Shown: positions 49,883 through 59,478, counted from the stretch's first letter. The stretch is DNA of 64,000 nucleotides from Bacteroidota bacterium (GCA_023428695.1 JAEYWY010000026.1:248001-312000); one strand, 5' to 3'. A program made the numbers and translations. The notes: generated from the letters alone by a model not told the origin.

Positions 49883-50983
49883 ATGATGGTCAAACAACTG
49901 GAAAAAGTAGATGAGAAAGGACTGTTTGGAAAGTTGACTCAGTCGGGTCACGAGCAGGTCGTGTTCTGCAGCGATCCGACAACAGGATTGAAAGCAATCA
50001 TAGCTATCCATAATACCATACTTGGTCCTGCGCTTGGAGGCACGCGTATGTGGAACTATGCCACTGAAGACGAAGCATTGTCGGATGTACTTCGACTGTC
50101 GCGCGGAATGACTCTTAAGGCCGCAATAAGCGGGATCAACCTCGGTGGAGGCAAAGCCGTAATTATCGGTGACGCGAAGGCGATCAAATCTGAAGCGTTA
50201 CTTCGCCGTTTCGGTAAGTTCGTCAATAGTCTGAACGGTAAATACATCACTGCCGAAGACGTGAACATGAAGACAAGTGATATGGAGTACATTCGTATGG
50301 AGACACGTCATGTTACAGGACTGCACGAATCAATGGGTGGTGGAGGCGATCCTTCACCTGTTACTGCCTACGGTGTATACATGGGAATGAAAGCTGGCGC
50401 GAAAAAAGTTTTCGGCTCCGACAGTCTTGCAGGCAAGAAGATTGCCGTCCAGGGTGTGGGCCAGGTTGGAATGCACCTGATCGAACATCTGGTTCGTGAA
50501 GACGCAGACGTCGTGGTAACCGATATGTTTCCCGAGAAAGTGAAGGACGTCGTGTCGCGGTTTAAGATCAGGACCGTCGACATGGAGGAGATTTACGATG
50601 TCGACATGGACATCTTTGCGCCGTGTGCCCTTGGCGGATCGGTTAATTCCGGTACGATTGAGCGATTGAACTGTGCATTGATTGCCGGTGCTGCGAACAA
50701 TCAGTTGAAGGACGAAGCACGACACGGCTACATGCTGCGGGACAAGGGAATTACATATGCCCCGGATTTTCTGATTAATGCCGGCGGCCTCATTAATGTT
50801 TATAACGAATACAGCGGTTCATATGACAGAAAGCGCGTTCTCGAACAGGTCGAAAAAATTTACGACACGTGCTTCAGGGTACTCACGCAGGCTGACACGG
50901 ATGGCATTTCCAGCCAGGAGGCTGCGATTAAATTGGCGGAGGACCGGATAAGTACGATCGGCCGAATTCGAATGAGCTGGTAG
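49883..50983 (+). CDS. Leucine dehydrogenase (Glu/Leu/Phe/Val dehydrogenase)
   Basis: NAD-dependent oxidative deamination of branched-chain amino acids. From the double ATG at 49883/49886 the protein has 366 residues, the usual leucine-dehydrogenase length, with Lys79 and Lys91 in GMTLKAAISGINLGGGKAV as substrate and catalytic lysines, GGTRMW before them, SPVTAYGVYMGMKA, and the Rossmann motif VQGVGQVGMHL. The late VNAGGLINVYNE-like segment (INAGGLINVYNE) also fits. An extension from 49793 is unlikely. A strong terminator follows at 51023-51060. Confidence 0.92.
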   Translation: MMVKQLEKVDEKGLFGKLTQSGHEQVVFCSDPTTGLKAIIAIHNTILGPALGGTRMWNYATEDEALSDVLRLSRGMTLKAAISGINLGGGKAVIIGDAKAIKSEALLRRFGKFVNSLNGKYITAEDVNMKTSDMEYIRMETRHVTGLHESMGGGGDPSPVTAYGVYMGMKAGAKKVFGSDSLAGKKIAVQGVGQVGMHLIEHLVREDADVVVTDMFPEKVKDVVSRFKIRTVDMEEIYDVDMDIFAPCALGGSVNSGTIERLNCALIAGAANNQLKDEARHGYMLRDKGITYAPDFLINAGGLINVYNEYSGSYDRKRVLEQVEKIYDTCFRVLTQADTDGISSQEAAIKLAEDRISTIGRIRMSW

Positions 50984-51022
50984 CCGGTTCGTTCATTGGA
51001 CGAATACCTCGAAAGTATTACG

Positions 51023-51060
51023 CATCCCGTTGGATAAACCCGACGGGATGTTTTATTTTT
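51023..51060 (+). terminator. Rho-independent terminator of the leucine dehydrogenase gene
   Basis: CATCCCGTTGG and CCGACGGGATG form an 11-bp stem with one T-G pair, loop ATAAAC, directly followed by TTTTATTTTT. It lies 40 bases after the stop codon and before nusB. Confidence 0.92.
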
Positions 51061-51092
51061 ACGCGTTCGTTTACAATACATCGTTCTTTATC

Positions 51093-52232
51093 ATGCTTAA
51101 CAGAAGGAGCCTAAGGATTAAAGTCATGCAAAGCCTTTTTGCATTGCAGCAATGTCGTGACGCCAACTATCAGCTTTGCCTGGACAAAATCAACGAAACC
51201 TTTGCGCCGGATCTAAACTCCATGGAAGTTCAGGACAAGGCATTGCTGAACAGTCAGAAGAAGACGGCGACTAAATTGTTTGAGAAAGCATTTGCCAGCG
51301 GCGAAACCTCTGTCGAGCACGAAGATTCCAAAATCGAAAAAACCGTCAACGAATGTTTCCATTTCTATGCGGCTCAGGGCAAGAAGGATACTTCTTTCTT
51401 CCTGAAAAATCTGATCAGTGAAGTCGAACGGATTTACGACAACTATATCGGGGTCCTGAAACTACCTCCTGCTTTTGCCGCTGTAGCCGCAGTGGACAAA
51501 AAGGTCAGTCATAAAAACTTTGTAAACAACGCCTGGATCAAGGAACTCGCCGGTCATGAAGAATTGAATAAGCATGCACTGAAACTCGGCAAGCACTGGA
51601 ACGACAAGCAGGACAAAATCAAAAGCTGGTTCAGAGACGTGGTAAGGCAGGACAACGAGTACCTGCATTACCTGGATCGCAAATCAATTTCAGCCGATGA
51701 TCAAAAGAAATTTGTCAACCACCTTTTCAAAAAAGTCATTCTCGGGAAAACCATAATAAATGAGTTTTTCGAGGAGGATGTGCTACGGTGGACTGAGGAT
51801 CGGGAAATCGTCAAGGGCATGGTCGAAAAAAGTGTAAAATCTTTTGACCCCGCGTCGAAGCAGCCGATGACACTTTACACACTGTCAGTCAACTGGGATG
51901 AGGACAAGGAGTTCATCAAGAAGCTCTACACCTCGGCGACGGAATTGGATCCGTATTACCATGAACTCATTGCAAACAACACGCGTAACTGGGAAGTCGA
52001 GCGACTCCCGTTGACGGACCGGGTAATTCTTGAGATGGCGATTGGCGAATTGCTGGTATTTCCGAGTATTCCGGTGAAGGTTACAATCAATGAATACATC
52101 GAATTGGCCAAGAATTACAGCACGCCCAACAGCCGTCAGTTTATTAACGGTATCCTTGACGTGATTGCGAAGGAGTTGAAAGAAAAAGGGACGTTGAAGA
52201 AAAGCGGACGCGGGCTCATCGACAATAAATGA
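51093..52232 (+). CDS. nusB: Transcription antitermination factor NusB, enlarged form
   Basis: NusB binds boxA RNA with NusE and supports rRNA transcription. Classical NusB has about 140 residues; this 379-residue protein has LNRRSLRIKVMQSLFALQQ at the start, a long helical insertion, and the NusB core near the C-terminus (RNWEVERLPLTDRVILEMAIGELL, IPVKVTINEYIELAKNYSTPNSRQFINGILD). The enlarged form is normal for Bacteroidota. I use ATG 51093; longer frames would start inside the terminator. YtxH, DUF1573 and yajC follow, a recurrent order in this lineage. Confidence 0.93.
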   Translation: MLNRRSLRIKVMQSLFALQQCRDANYQLCLDKINETFAPDLNSMEVQDKALLNSQKKTATKLFEKAFASGETSVEHEDSKIEKTVNECFHFYAAQGKKDTSFFLKNLISEVERIYDNYIGVLKLPPAFAAVAAVDKKVSHKNFVNNAWIKELAGHEELNKHALKLGKHWNDKQDKIKSWFRDVVRQDNEYLHYLDRKSISADDQKKFVNHLFKKVILGKTIINEFFEEDVLRWTEDREIVKGMVEKSVKSFDPASKQPMTLYTLSVNWDEDKEFIKKLYTSATELDPYYHELIANNTRNWEVERLPLTDRVILEMAIGELLVFPSIPVKVTINEYIELAKNYSTPNSRQFINGILDVIAKELKEKGTLKKSGRGLIDNK

Positions 52233-52314
52233 GGGGCCTGAGCGGCTTGATTGCTTTAATCCGACAAATTTTATTACTCCGCTGCCAGCGAGCTTCACTT
52301 TTCGATTCCAACGG

Positions 52315-52334
52315 TTTGTTAAAATTTGTTAAAA
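52315..52334. repeat. Perfect 10-bp tandem duplication upstream of the YtxH gene
   Basis: TTTGTTAAAA occurs twice without a gap, followed by TTTTGAATTTG. The unit length equals about one DNA turn and each unit begins with a -33-like TTTG, so it could be a paired protein-binding site in the 145-base gap before ytxH. Confidence 0.5.
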
Positions 52335-52377
52335 TTTTGAATTTGCAACCGAACCGACACTAATTGTAAATAGTTTT

Positions 52378-52689
52378 ATGGGCAAAAAGAGTAGTGGTAG
52401 CACCTTGATGGCGTTTCTTGCCGGTGCGGCAACCGGAGCGATCCTCGGAATCCTTTATGCGCCTGACAAAGGTGTAAATACGCGGGAAAAACTCTCGTTT
52501 CAACTTGACAAGTATCGGAATCTGCTCCAGGAGCTGATTGATGATTTCGTGTCGGGCAAGGAGACCCCGCTTACCTCAGAGGCTAAGTCGCAGGGGCAGA
52601 GGGTTGTCGATGAGGCAAAGACGAAAGCCGAACGCCTGCTTGAGGACGTGGATGAATTGCTTGAGCAGATTCGCGGAAAGAAAGCCTGA
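52378..52689 (+). CDS. YtxH-domain protein
   Basis: A 103-residue protein: a glycine-rich hydrophobic segment (LMAFLAGAATGAILGILYAPDKG) that matches the YtxH/gas-vesicle GvpP-like motif, then a helical, charged C-terminus (EAKSQGQRVVDEAKTKAERLLEDVDELLEQI) that may form a coiled coil. Such proteins are linked to general stress, but the molecular role is unknown. It is placed between nusB and the DUF1573 gene. Confidence 0.85.
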   Translation: MGKKSSGSTLMAFLAGAATGAILGILYAPDKGVNTREKLSFQLDKYRNLLQELIDDFVSGKETPLTSEAKSQGQRVVDEAKTKAERLLEDVDELLEQIRGKKA

Positions 52690-52751
52690 TCGGAGTTGCC
52701 GCTTTAGATTTTTATCGGAAATAATTGATTGGCATTAAACATAGAACAGAA

Positions 52752-53285
52752 ATGAAAGCGAATTTTTTGAAGTTGGTGGTTCTGCTGGCGTTTATAGCCG
52801 TGTTAAACACGGGGTGCAGAGACCGCAATGCTGAAAAGCGCATTGCAGCCCTCGAAAACGAAATCAGAGAACTAAAGGGTACGAAAACAACTGAGCCTGT
52901 AGGATTAACGCCTGCGGATGCTGAGCCGGAAGGACCGGTCGCGGCAATCACTTTCGACAAGACAGATCACGACTTTGGAACGATCAAGGAAGGGGCCGTT
53001 GTAGAGTATACATATACATTTACGAACACCGGGGAGGTACCGCTGGTGATTCAGGAAGCTCGTCCTTCATGCGGATGTACCGCACCAGATTGGACGCGAA
53101 CACCCGTACCTGTTGGCGGCAAGGGATTCGTGAAAGCAAGCTTTGACAGCAAGAACAAACCGAACCTGCAAAACAAGACCATCACAGTGGTTGCGAATAC
53201 TCACCCGCATGAAACGGTGTTGAAATTCAAGGCGATGGTTGAACCGAGACCGCAGCAACCGGACGCCGGACCGCTGAAGCAGTAG
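52752..53285 (+). CDS. DUF1573 lipoprotein
   Basis: A 177-residue lipoprotein (signal LLAFIAVLNTGC, Cys22). A short helical part (EKRIAALENEIRELKG) is followed by an Ig-like beta domain of DUF1573: DKTDHDFGTIKEGAVVEYTYTFTNTGEVPLVI, PSCGCTAPDWTRTPV and GKGFVKASFDSKNKPN. The paired Cys in CGC is typical. Function is unknown; it is a common neighbour of yajC in Bacteroidota. I start at ATG 52752 rather than the 52725 GTG/ATT-type extension. A strong terminator follows. Confidence 0.88.
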   Translation: MKANFLKLVVLLAFIAVLNTGCRDRNAEKRIAALENEIRELKGTKTTEPVGLTPADAEPEGPVAAITFDKTDHDFGTIKEGAVVEYTYTFTNTGEVPLVIQEARPSCGCTAPDWTRTPVPVGGKGFVKASFDSKNKPNLQNKTITVVANTHPHETVLKFKAMVEPRPQQPDAGPLKQ

Positions 53286-53308
53286 GAACAAAAGATATGG
53301 AGAGCATG

Positions 53309-53344
53309 ATCCCAATCTGCACTTAGCGGATTGGGATTTTCTTT
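53309..53344 (+). terminator. Rho-independent terminator before yajC
   Basis: ATCCCAATCTGC and GCGGATTGGGAT form a 12-bp stem with one T-G pair and loop ACTTA, followed by TTTCTTTT. Its downstream arm contains the ATTG that may be the -33 element of yajC. Confidence 0.88.
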
Positions 53345-53361
53345 TAATTCAAATACCTTTG
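53330..53361 (+). promoter_or_regulatory. Promoter of yajC-ybbR-coaE
   Basis: ATTG (53330-53333), 20 bases, then TACCTTTG (53354-53361), with an 23-base distance to the ATG at 53385. It overlaps the terminator of the preceding gene. Confidence 0.68.
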
Positions 53362-53384
53362 ATCGCTTTAATACAACAAACTTT

Positions 53385-53693
53385 ATGTACGCATTACTCG
53401 CGCAAGCCCAACAGGGTCAAAACAACTGGTCAATGTTGATCATGTTCGGTCTCATGGCCGTAATATTTTATTTCTTCATGATCAGGCCGCAACAGAAAAA
53501 AGCAAAAGATCAGAAGAAATTCATTGATGATATCAAAAAGGGTGATTACGTCGTAACGATCGGCGGAGCGCATGGCCACGTTGCCGAACTTGAAGGCGAA
53601 ACCTTCATTTTAGAGATTGAGCGAGGCGGCAGAATCCGCTTCAACAAATCGGCTATTTCTCTGGAGGCAACGAAGGCGGCTAATAAGAAATAG
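53385..53693 (+). CDS. yajC: Preprotein translocase accessory subunit YajC
   Basis: A 102-residue inner-membrane protein associated with SecDF. One membrane helix (WSMLIMFGLMAVIFYFFMIRPQQKK) ends with the family signature RPQQKK, followed by GDYVVTIGGAHGHVAELEGE and FILEIERGGRIRFNKSAI. The ATG at 53385 lies behind a good promoter; a longer frame from 53331 would begin inside the terminator. secD/secF are not in the window. Confidence 0.95.
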   Translation: MYALLAQAQQGQNNWSMLIMFGLMAVIFYFFMIRPQQKKAKDQKKFIDDIKKGDYVVTIGGAHGHVAELEGETFILEIERGGRIRFNKSAISLEATKAANKK

Positions 53694-53711
53694 TCCGGCG
53701 TTCTCCCGACC

Positions 53712-54650
53712 ATGAGTGCGCTGAGAACGATATTGGAAATATTTCAGGTTAATCGCAGAAACTGGAAGGCCGTGGCATTGTGCTTTTTGACGGCAACCAT
53801 ATTCTGGGTTTTCAACGCGCTCAACAAGGATTACTCTACCAGCATAAATTTCCCTTTGCAGCTTGATTATGACCAGGAGAAGTTCATAGCTGTCAAACCC
53901 CTCCCCTCACAGGTTCGGATCAACGTTACGGGTATTGGCTGGGATCTTTTCAGAAGGAGTGTGGGACTGAAGGTGCCTCCGCTTGTAATTCCTTTGGAGA
54001 ATCCTGCCGAAGTGAAAAAGATTGTAGCCGCACCCGCACTGTTCGCGCAGCAGCTTGAACGTTTCGAAGTTAACTTCGTGCTGACCGACACACTGCGCAT
54101 CGCTATTGAATCAATTGAGAAACGATGGATAACGTTGAGGCTGGACGCAAATGCACTGGACCTGCGCGAAGACCATATAAGAACCAGTGAACCTCGACTC
54201 ACACCGGATTCGATTTTGGTTACCGGTCCGGCGTCGGTGGTTCGTGGATTTATCGAACCGGTCTATCTTAAGCTTTCCGAAACCGGCATTGATGAAGACT
54301 ACCGTGAGGATGTTGAAGTGCAGCTGATTAATAACGATCTCGTCACACGCAATCCTCCCACCGTTCAGGTAAGTTTTGATGTGGACCGCCTTGTTGAAAT
54401 TCGGGATTCAATTCCCTTGCGTGTCGTTAATTATCCCAAAGGCGCGAATCCGTATCTCGGAATCAAAGCTCTGCCGACCCGGTTCTCGATCCCCGAAAAA
54501 ATGATGAATGACTATCACCCCGATTCGGTGGTTGCGGTAATCGATTTGAAGAATTTTCAGGGCGGGACACGGCAGATCAAACCTGAGGTGAGAGGACTTC
54601 CGCCGTTTTCAGAAGTCCATCATATTGATTCCATCTTTGTAAAATTCTGA
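53712..54650 (+). CDS. YbbR-domain membrane protein
   Basis: A 312-residue protein with one N-terminal helix (WKAVALCFLTATIFWVFNAL) and extracytoplasmic beta repeats of the YbbR type, for example LPSQVRINVTGIGWDLFRRS and EPRLTPDSILVTGPASVVRGF. YbbR/CdaR proteins in Firmicutes regulate a diadenylate cyclase; here no cyclase gene is present, so that role is not assumed. It ends one base before coaE, and the pair is a common arrangement in Bacteroidota. Confidence 0.88.
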   Translation: MSALRTILEIFQVNRRNWKAVALCFLTATIFWVFNALNKDYSTSINFPLQLDYDQEKFIAVKPLPSQVRINVTGIGWDLFRRSVGLKVPPLVIPLENPAEVKKIVAAPALFAQQLERFEVNFVLTDTLRIAIESIEKRWITLRLDANALDLREDHIRTSEPRLTPDSILVTGPASVVRGFIEPVYLKLSETGIDEDYREDVEVQLINNDLVTRNPPTVQVSFDVDRLVEIRDSIPLRVVNYPKGANPYLGIKALPTRFSIPEKMMNDYHPDSVVAVIDLKNFQGGTRQIKPEVRGLPPFSEVHHIDSIFVKF

Positions 54651-54651
54651 C

Positions 54652-55254
54652 GTGGGCCAGCCATTGCAAATTGGTATAACCGGAGGCATAGGATCTGGAA
54701 AAAGCCTCATCTGCAGAGTATTCGAATGTCTGGGAGTCCCTGTCTATGATTCCGACAGCCGGGCGAAATCTTTAATGACCACAGATGGAATACTTATGTC
54801 GCAGATCAGGAAAGAATTCGGTGATTTGTCGTATGATGATCACGGACTGAACCGTCAGTTTCTGGCCGAGACTGTTTTCGGGGACGAGAAACGCCTGAAC
54901 CGCCTAAACCAGCTTGTACATCCGCGCGTCGGAGAGGATTACCAGAAATGGATTTCCTCTCAGAAGAATAAGCCTTACGTTCTGAAGGAGGCTGCGCTTC
55001 TGTTTGAGAGCGGGTCGTACAAATCCCTGGACAAGATCATTGTGGTATTTGCACACAATGAACTTCGGATCAGACGAGTGATGCAACGTGATCCTCATCG
55101 GTCGTATGAGCAGATTCAGGAAATCATCAGTCGCCAATGGTCTGAAGACGAAAAACGAAAAAGGGCCGACTACGTCATCTTTAATGACGAGTCGAAACTC
55201 GTTATTCCGCAGGTCCTGGAACTTCATAACCGGTTTGTTTCATCAAAACGTTGA
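54652..55254 (+). CDS. coaE: Dephospho-CoA kinase
   Basis: Last step of coenzyme A synthesis. The 200-residue protein has a P-loop ITGGIGSGKSLICRVF, the substrate-binding VYDSDSRAK, LVHPRVGEDY and the LID arginines (RIRRVMQRD...SRQWSEDEKRKRADYVIFND). It starts at GTG 54652, one base after the YbbR stop. Length is typical. Confidence 0.95.
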   Translation: MGQPLQIGITGGIGSGKSLICRVFECLGVPVYDSDSRAKSLMTTDGILMSQIRKEFGDLSYDDHGLNRQFLAETVFGDEKRLNRLNQLVHPRVGEDYQKWISSQKNKPYVLKEAALLFESGSYKSLDKIIVVFAHNELRIRRVMQRDPHRSYEQIQEIISRQWSEDEKRKRADYVIFNDESKLVIPQVLELHNRFVSSKR

Positions 55255-55301
55255 ACCACGCAAGGTCATTCCTTGTTAAATTTTCTCACGAACTACAACA
55301 T

Positions 55302-56357
55302 ATGCGTTCATTATCATTTTTTGCTGTTCTTACTCTTTTTGTTTTCGGGTTTGCGGCGTGCAGTGAAGAGAAAAAAAATCCCGTTGGAAACGCACGTCAA
55401 CAGGGTCCGTTGAATGCTGACGCCTTTGTTGTCCAGGCAACTACAGTCAGTGATCACGTGGAAGTACCGGGTACCCTGCTGCCCGCAGAACAAACCGAAA
55501 TCAGAGTTGAAGTCAGCGGTCGGGTTATAGGTCTCAATATTGAGGAAGGAAAAGTTGTTGGAAAGGGTACTTTATTGGTCAAATTATTTGATGGCGACCT
55601 TCAGGCGCAGTTGAAGAAGCTTCAGGTTCAGCTTGAAATTGCCGTGAAAACCGAAGAAAGACAACGCGACCTCCTTCAGATAAATGGAATCAGTCAGCAG
55701 GACTATGACCTGAGTGCACTCCAGGTTGAAAATCTGCGCGCAGATATTGAGGCTGTGAGAATCGCGATTTCCAAAACAGAAATCAGAGCTCCATATTCGG
55801 GGCGACTTGGCTTACGGCAGGTTAGCCTGGGAGCGTTACTGAGCCCCAATGACGTTGTTACCTCTATTAGCCAGGTAGAAAGTTTGAAGCTTGAGTTTTC
55901 AATACCGGAAAAATATGCCAACCAGGTAAGACCTGGGGGCATAGTGAATTTTCTCGTTGATGGAGGTAAAGCCGGCCACATCGGCAGGGTGATTGCAACG
56001 GAGAACCGCGTCGAGGCTGCAACGCGGACGCTACGTGTCAGGGCTGTGGTCGATGAAAAACATCCCGACCTCGTTCCCGGAGTCTTCGCGCGCGTACGCC
56101 TCGAATTGGGAAGAGACACCGCGGCGTTGATGGTGCCTACACAAGCGGTCATCCCGCAGGCACGTGGCAAGCAGATGATCCTTTACCGCAGCGACAGCGT
56201 ACGTTTTGTTAATGTCGAAACCGGACTTCGCGACTCTGCATATGTGCAAATCGTGAGCGGTGTAAATGCAGGTGATACCGTACTGACTTCAGGTCTCATG
56301 GCCATTCGGCCTAACAGCAAGGTAAGATTGAACAACGTAAGAACATTAAGCAAGTGA
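55302..56357 (+). CDS. RND efflux membrane-fusion protein (lipoprotein)
   Basis: A 351-residue periplasmic adaptor anchored by lipidation at Cys20 (VFGFAAC). It has the lipoyl halves (TEIRVEVSGRVIGLNIEEGKVVGKGTLLVKL, AIRIAPYSGRLGLRQVSLGALLSPN-like segment ISKTEIRAPYSGRLG), a short hairpin between them, a beta-barrel region (LKLEFSIPEKYANQVRPGG) and a membrane-proximal domain. It connects the inner-membrane pump to the TolC-type channel. ATG 55302 is chosen for the signal; the pump gene follows after 10 bases. Confidence 0.93.
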   Translation: MRSLSFFAVLTLFVFGFAACSEEKKNPVGNARQQGPLNADAFVVQATTVSDHVEVPGTLLPAEQTEIRVEVSGRVIGLNIEEGKVVGKGTLLVKLFDGDLQAQLKKLQVQLEIAVKTEERQRDLLQINGISQQDYDLSALQVENLRADIEAVRIAISKTEIRAPYSGRLGLRQVSLGALLSPNDVVTSISQVESLKLEFSIPEKYANQVRPGGIVNFLVDGGKAGHIGRVIATENRVEAATRTLRVRAVVDEKHPDLVPGVFARVRLELGRDTAALMVPTQAVIPQARGKQMILYRSDSVRFVNVETGLRDSAYVQIVSGVNAGDTVLTSGLMAIRPNSKVRLNNVRTLSK

Positions 56358-56367
56358 GGGGCGACTC

Positions 56368-59300
56368 ATGAACATCTCGGAATTAAGCTTAAGACGGCCT
56401 GTATTAGCCTTTGTGATGAACATCATTCTTGTGCTGTTCGGAGTCATTGGCTTTACGTCATTGGGAGTGCGGGACTACCCTGCAATCGATCCGCCTATTA
56501 TCAATGTGAGCACCACGTATCCGGGCGCCAATGCTGACATTATTGAATCACAGATCACAGAGCCGTTGGAAAAATCGGTCAATGGCATACCCGGCATCAG
56601 AAATATCACATCAGGGTCCAGCGTAAGCCGGAGCAGCATCACGATTGAATTTGAACTCGGCGTCGATCTGGAGGCCGCGGCGAATGACGTGCGCGACAAA
56701 GTATCCCAGGCTATCCGTTCCTTACCCGATGACCTGCCAAGCCCGCCCGTAGTATCAAAGGCAGATGCAAACTCGGGTCCGATCCTCTCGATGACGGTTC
56801 AAAGTAACACAAGGACGAACCTTGAACTTACCGAATATTGTAACAACGTTCTCGTTGAGCGACTGCAGACAATACCAGGCGTAAGTGGTATCCAGGTATG
56901 GGGAGAAAAGCGCTGGGCTATGCGGATATGGATAGACCCTGCCAAACTTAGTGCGTACAACCTGACGCCACTCGATGTCCAGGAAGCACTCAATCGTGAA
57001 AACGTCGAACTTCCTTCCGGTAAGATTGCCGGTAATAGTACTGAGTTGACGGTTCGCACGTTTGGAAGGCTATACACTGAAGATCAGTTTGGCGATGTCA
57101 TCATCAGGTCATCTGCAGAAGGCAGTGTCAGGCTGCGCGACGTGGCGCAGGTCGTACTTGGACCGGAGAATGAAGAATCTATACTTCGCGAAAGCAATAT
57201 TCCAATGGTCGGCCTGGCAGTCATTCCGCTTCCCGGTGCAAACTATGTTTCGATTTCAGACGAGTTCTATAAGCGCCTTGACCAAATACGAAGGGATGTC
57301 CCGGAGGATATCAGACTGGACGTAGCGCTCGATCAAACGGTATTTATCAAACGTTCAATTACGGAAGTTGCCGAAACGTTGATCATTGCGTTCATTCTCG
57401 TAATGCTCGTAATCTACCTGTTCTTCCGTGATTACCTTATCGCATTGCGTCCGCTGATTGATATCCCGGTATCGCTGATCGCGACTTTCTTTATCATGTA
57501 TCTCTGTGGATTCTCGATCAACGTCCTGACTATGCTCGGAGTAGTGTTGGCGACAGGACTTGTGGTGGACGATGGTATTGTAGTCACGGAAAACATTTAT
57601 AAGAAACTTGAGGGCGGCATGAACAGGTACCAGGCAGCCCGCGATGGAGCCAAGGAAATATTCTTTGCCGTTATTTCAACGTCCGTTACACTTGCCGTGG
57701 TATTCCTTCCCATTCTATTCCTCGAAGGATTTACCGGAAGACTCTTTACAGAATTTGGGGTTGTCGTTGCCGGTGCAGTTTTGATTTCAGCGTTTGTATC
57801 ACTTACGCTCACACCGGTACTTAGTGTAAAACTTACCCGTTCCGTGCATGAGCACTCCTGGTTTTACCGCGTAACCGAACCATTCTTTTCAGGAATGGAA
57901 AACTCCTATGGCCGCGGACTTACCAGATTCCTCGGGCGGAGGAGGATCGCACTTGTAATCATTGTGGCTTGTCTTGGAATTACTATTTGGATCGGTCTCA
58001 ACATTCAGTCGGAACTTGCACCGCTTGAAGATCGAAATCAGTTTCGCGTTCAACTCACGGGCCCGGAAGGAACCGCGTATGACTACATGGACGACTATGT
58101 TAAAGATGTTGTTCAGCTTGTGATGGATTCAGTGCCTGAGTACAGAACGGCACTTTCGGTGACTGCCCCTGGCTTTTCAGGATCGGGATCTGTTAATATG
58201 GGATTTGTACGTGTAACGTTAACGGATCCGTCGGAACGTGATCGATCGCAGCAGGAGATTGTCGATGTGATAAACAGGAACCTGCGGAATTATACACAGG
58301 GCCGTGCGTTCACAATTCAGGAGCAGACTATTCAGGTGGACCGACGGGGTGGTTTGCCTGTACAATTCGTAATTCAGAACAACAATTTTGAAAAACTTCA
58401 GGAAGTATTACCTCGTTTCCTGGAAGCAGCGAATAATCACCCTACGCTTCAGCAGGTTGATTCAGACTTGAAATTTAACAAGCCGGAACTCCGGGTTGAG
58501 ATCAACCGGTTGAAGGCTACACAACTCGGCGTCAGTGTGGCGGATATTTCGCGGACGCTGCAACTTGCGTACAGTAACCTTCGGTTCGGGTATTTCACAA
58601 AAGATGGTAAGCAATATCAGGTGATGGGGCAGGTCAGCAGGGCGAACCGCGATGATCCTGCTGATTTAAAGAACCTGTTTGTGCGCACGAATTCAGGCGA
58701 ACTGATTTCCATCGACAACGTAGTTACGGTCGAGGAGTCAACCACGCCGCCAACATTGTATCACTTCAATCGTTTTAAGTCAGCAACTATTTCAGCAGGT
58801 CTTGCGCCGGGCAAAACGCTGGGTGATGGAATTGCCGCGATGGAGGAAATCAAATCGCAAGTACTTGATGATACGTTTGTCACTTCACTTGCCGGTACGT
58901 CGCGCGATTATGCAGAAAGTGCGAGTAACATCGTGTTCGCTTTCCTGTTGGCTCTCGTGCTTATCTATCTGATTCTCGCGGCCCAGTTTGAAAGCTTCAG
59001 GGATCCGCTGATCATCATGTTTACCGTACCATTGGCCATCGCCGGCGCGATGATATCACTGTGGTTGTTTGGCCAGACGTTGAACATATTTTCACAGATT
59101 GGTATGATCATGCTTATTGGTCTTGTAACTAAGAATGGTATCCTGATCGTCGAATTTGCCAATAAGAAAAGGCTTGAAGGAATGTCGCGGATGTCTGCCG
59201 TAATAGAGGCGTCGCGTATGCGTCTGAGACCAATCCTCATGACCAGTCTTACCATGGCACTGGGTTCGCTACCGATAGCGTTATCGTTAGGCGCAGCGGC

Positions 59301-59478
59301 AACGAGTCGCCAACCGCTTGGAATCGTGATCGTAGGTGGAATTCTGTTTTCACTGATCCTTACGCTGTTTGTAATTCCAGCCATGTATACGTTCCTGGCC
59401 AAAAAGCACAGATCTGTAACATTTGAAGAAAAGCTCGCAGGGGCTAAACAAGAAGAAGTGTTGTATGAAGTACAGTAG
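56368..59478 (+). CDS. RND-family efflux pump (AcrB/MexB-like)
   Basis: A 1036-residue inner-membrane proton antiporter with the 12-helix RND pattern and two large periplasmic loops. The proton relay is seen in GLVVDDGIVVTENIY (the two Asp) and GLVTKNGILIVEFA (the Lys); the RPVLAFVMNIILVLFG start and GVRDYPAIDPP are also typical of HAE1 pumps. It probably exports hydrophobic drugs or metabolites. The last 14 bases overlap the TolC gene. Confidence 0.96.
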   Translation: MNISELSLRRPVLAFVMNIILVLFGVIGFTSLGVRDYPAIDPPIINVSTTYPGANADIIESQITEPLEKSVNGIPGIRNITSGSSVSRSSITIEFELGVDLEAAANDVRDKVSQAIRSLPDDLPSPPVVSKADANSGPILSMTVQSNTRTNLELTEYCNNVLVERLQTIPGVSGIQVWGEKRWAMRIWIDPAKLSAYNLTPLDVQEALNRENVELPSGKIAGNSTELTVRTFGRLYTEDQFGDVIIRSSAEGSVRLRDVAQVVLGPENEESILRESNIPMVGLAVIPLPGANYVSISDEFYKRLDQIRRDVPEDIRLDVALDQTVFIKRSITEVAETLIIAFILVMLVIYLFFRDYLIALRPLIDIPVSLIATFFIMYLCGFSINVLTMLGVVLATGLVVDDGIVVTENIYKKLEGGMNRYQAARDGAKEIFFAVISTSVTLAVVFLPILFLEGFTGRLFTEFGVVVAGAVLISAFVSLTLTPVLSVKLTRSVHEHSWFYRVTEPFFSGMENSYGRGLTRFLGRRRIALVIIVACLGITIWIGLNIQSELAPLEDRNQFRVQLTGPEGTAYDYMDDYVKDVVQLVMDSVPEYRTALSVTAPGFSGSGSVNMGFVRVTLTDPSERDRSQQEIVDVINRNLRNYTQGRAFTIQEQTIQVDRRGGLPVQFVIQNNNFEKLQEVLPRFLEAANNHPTLQQVDSDLKFNKPELRVEINRLKATQLGVSVADISRTLQLAYSNLRFGYFTKDGKQYQVMGQVSRANRDDPADLKNLFVRTNSGELISIDNVVTVEESTTPPTLYHFNRFKSATISAGLAPGKTLGDGIAAMEEIKSQVLDDTFVTSLAGTSRDYAESASNIVFAFLLALVLIYLILAAQFESFRDPLIIMFTVPLAIAGAMISLWLFGQTLNIFSQIGMIMLIGLVTKNGILIVEFANKKRLEGMSRMSAVIEASRMRLRPILMTSLTMALGSLPIALSLGAAATSRQPLGIVIVGGILFSLILTLFVIPAMYTFLAKKHRSVTFEEKLAGAKQEEVLYEVQ

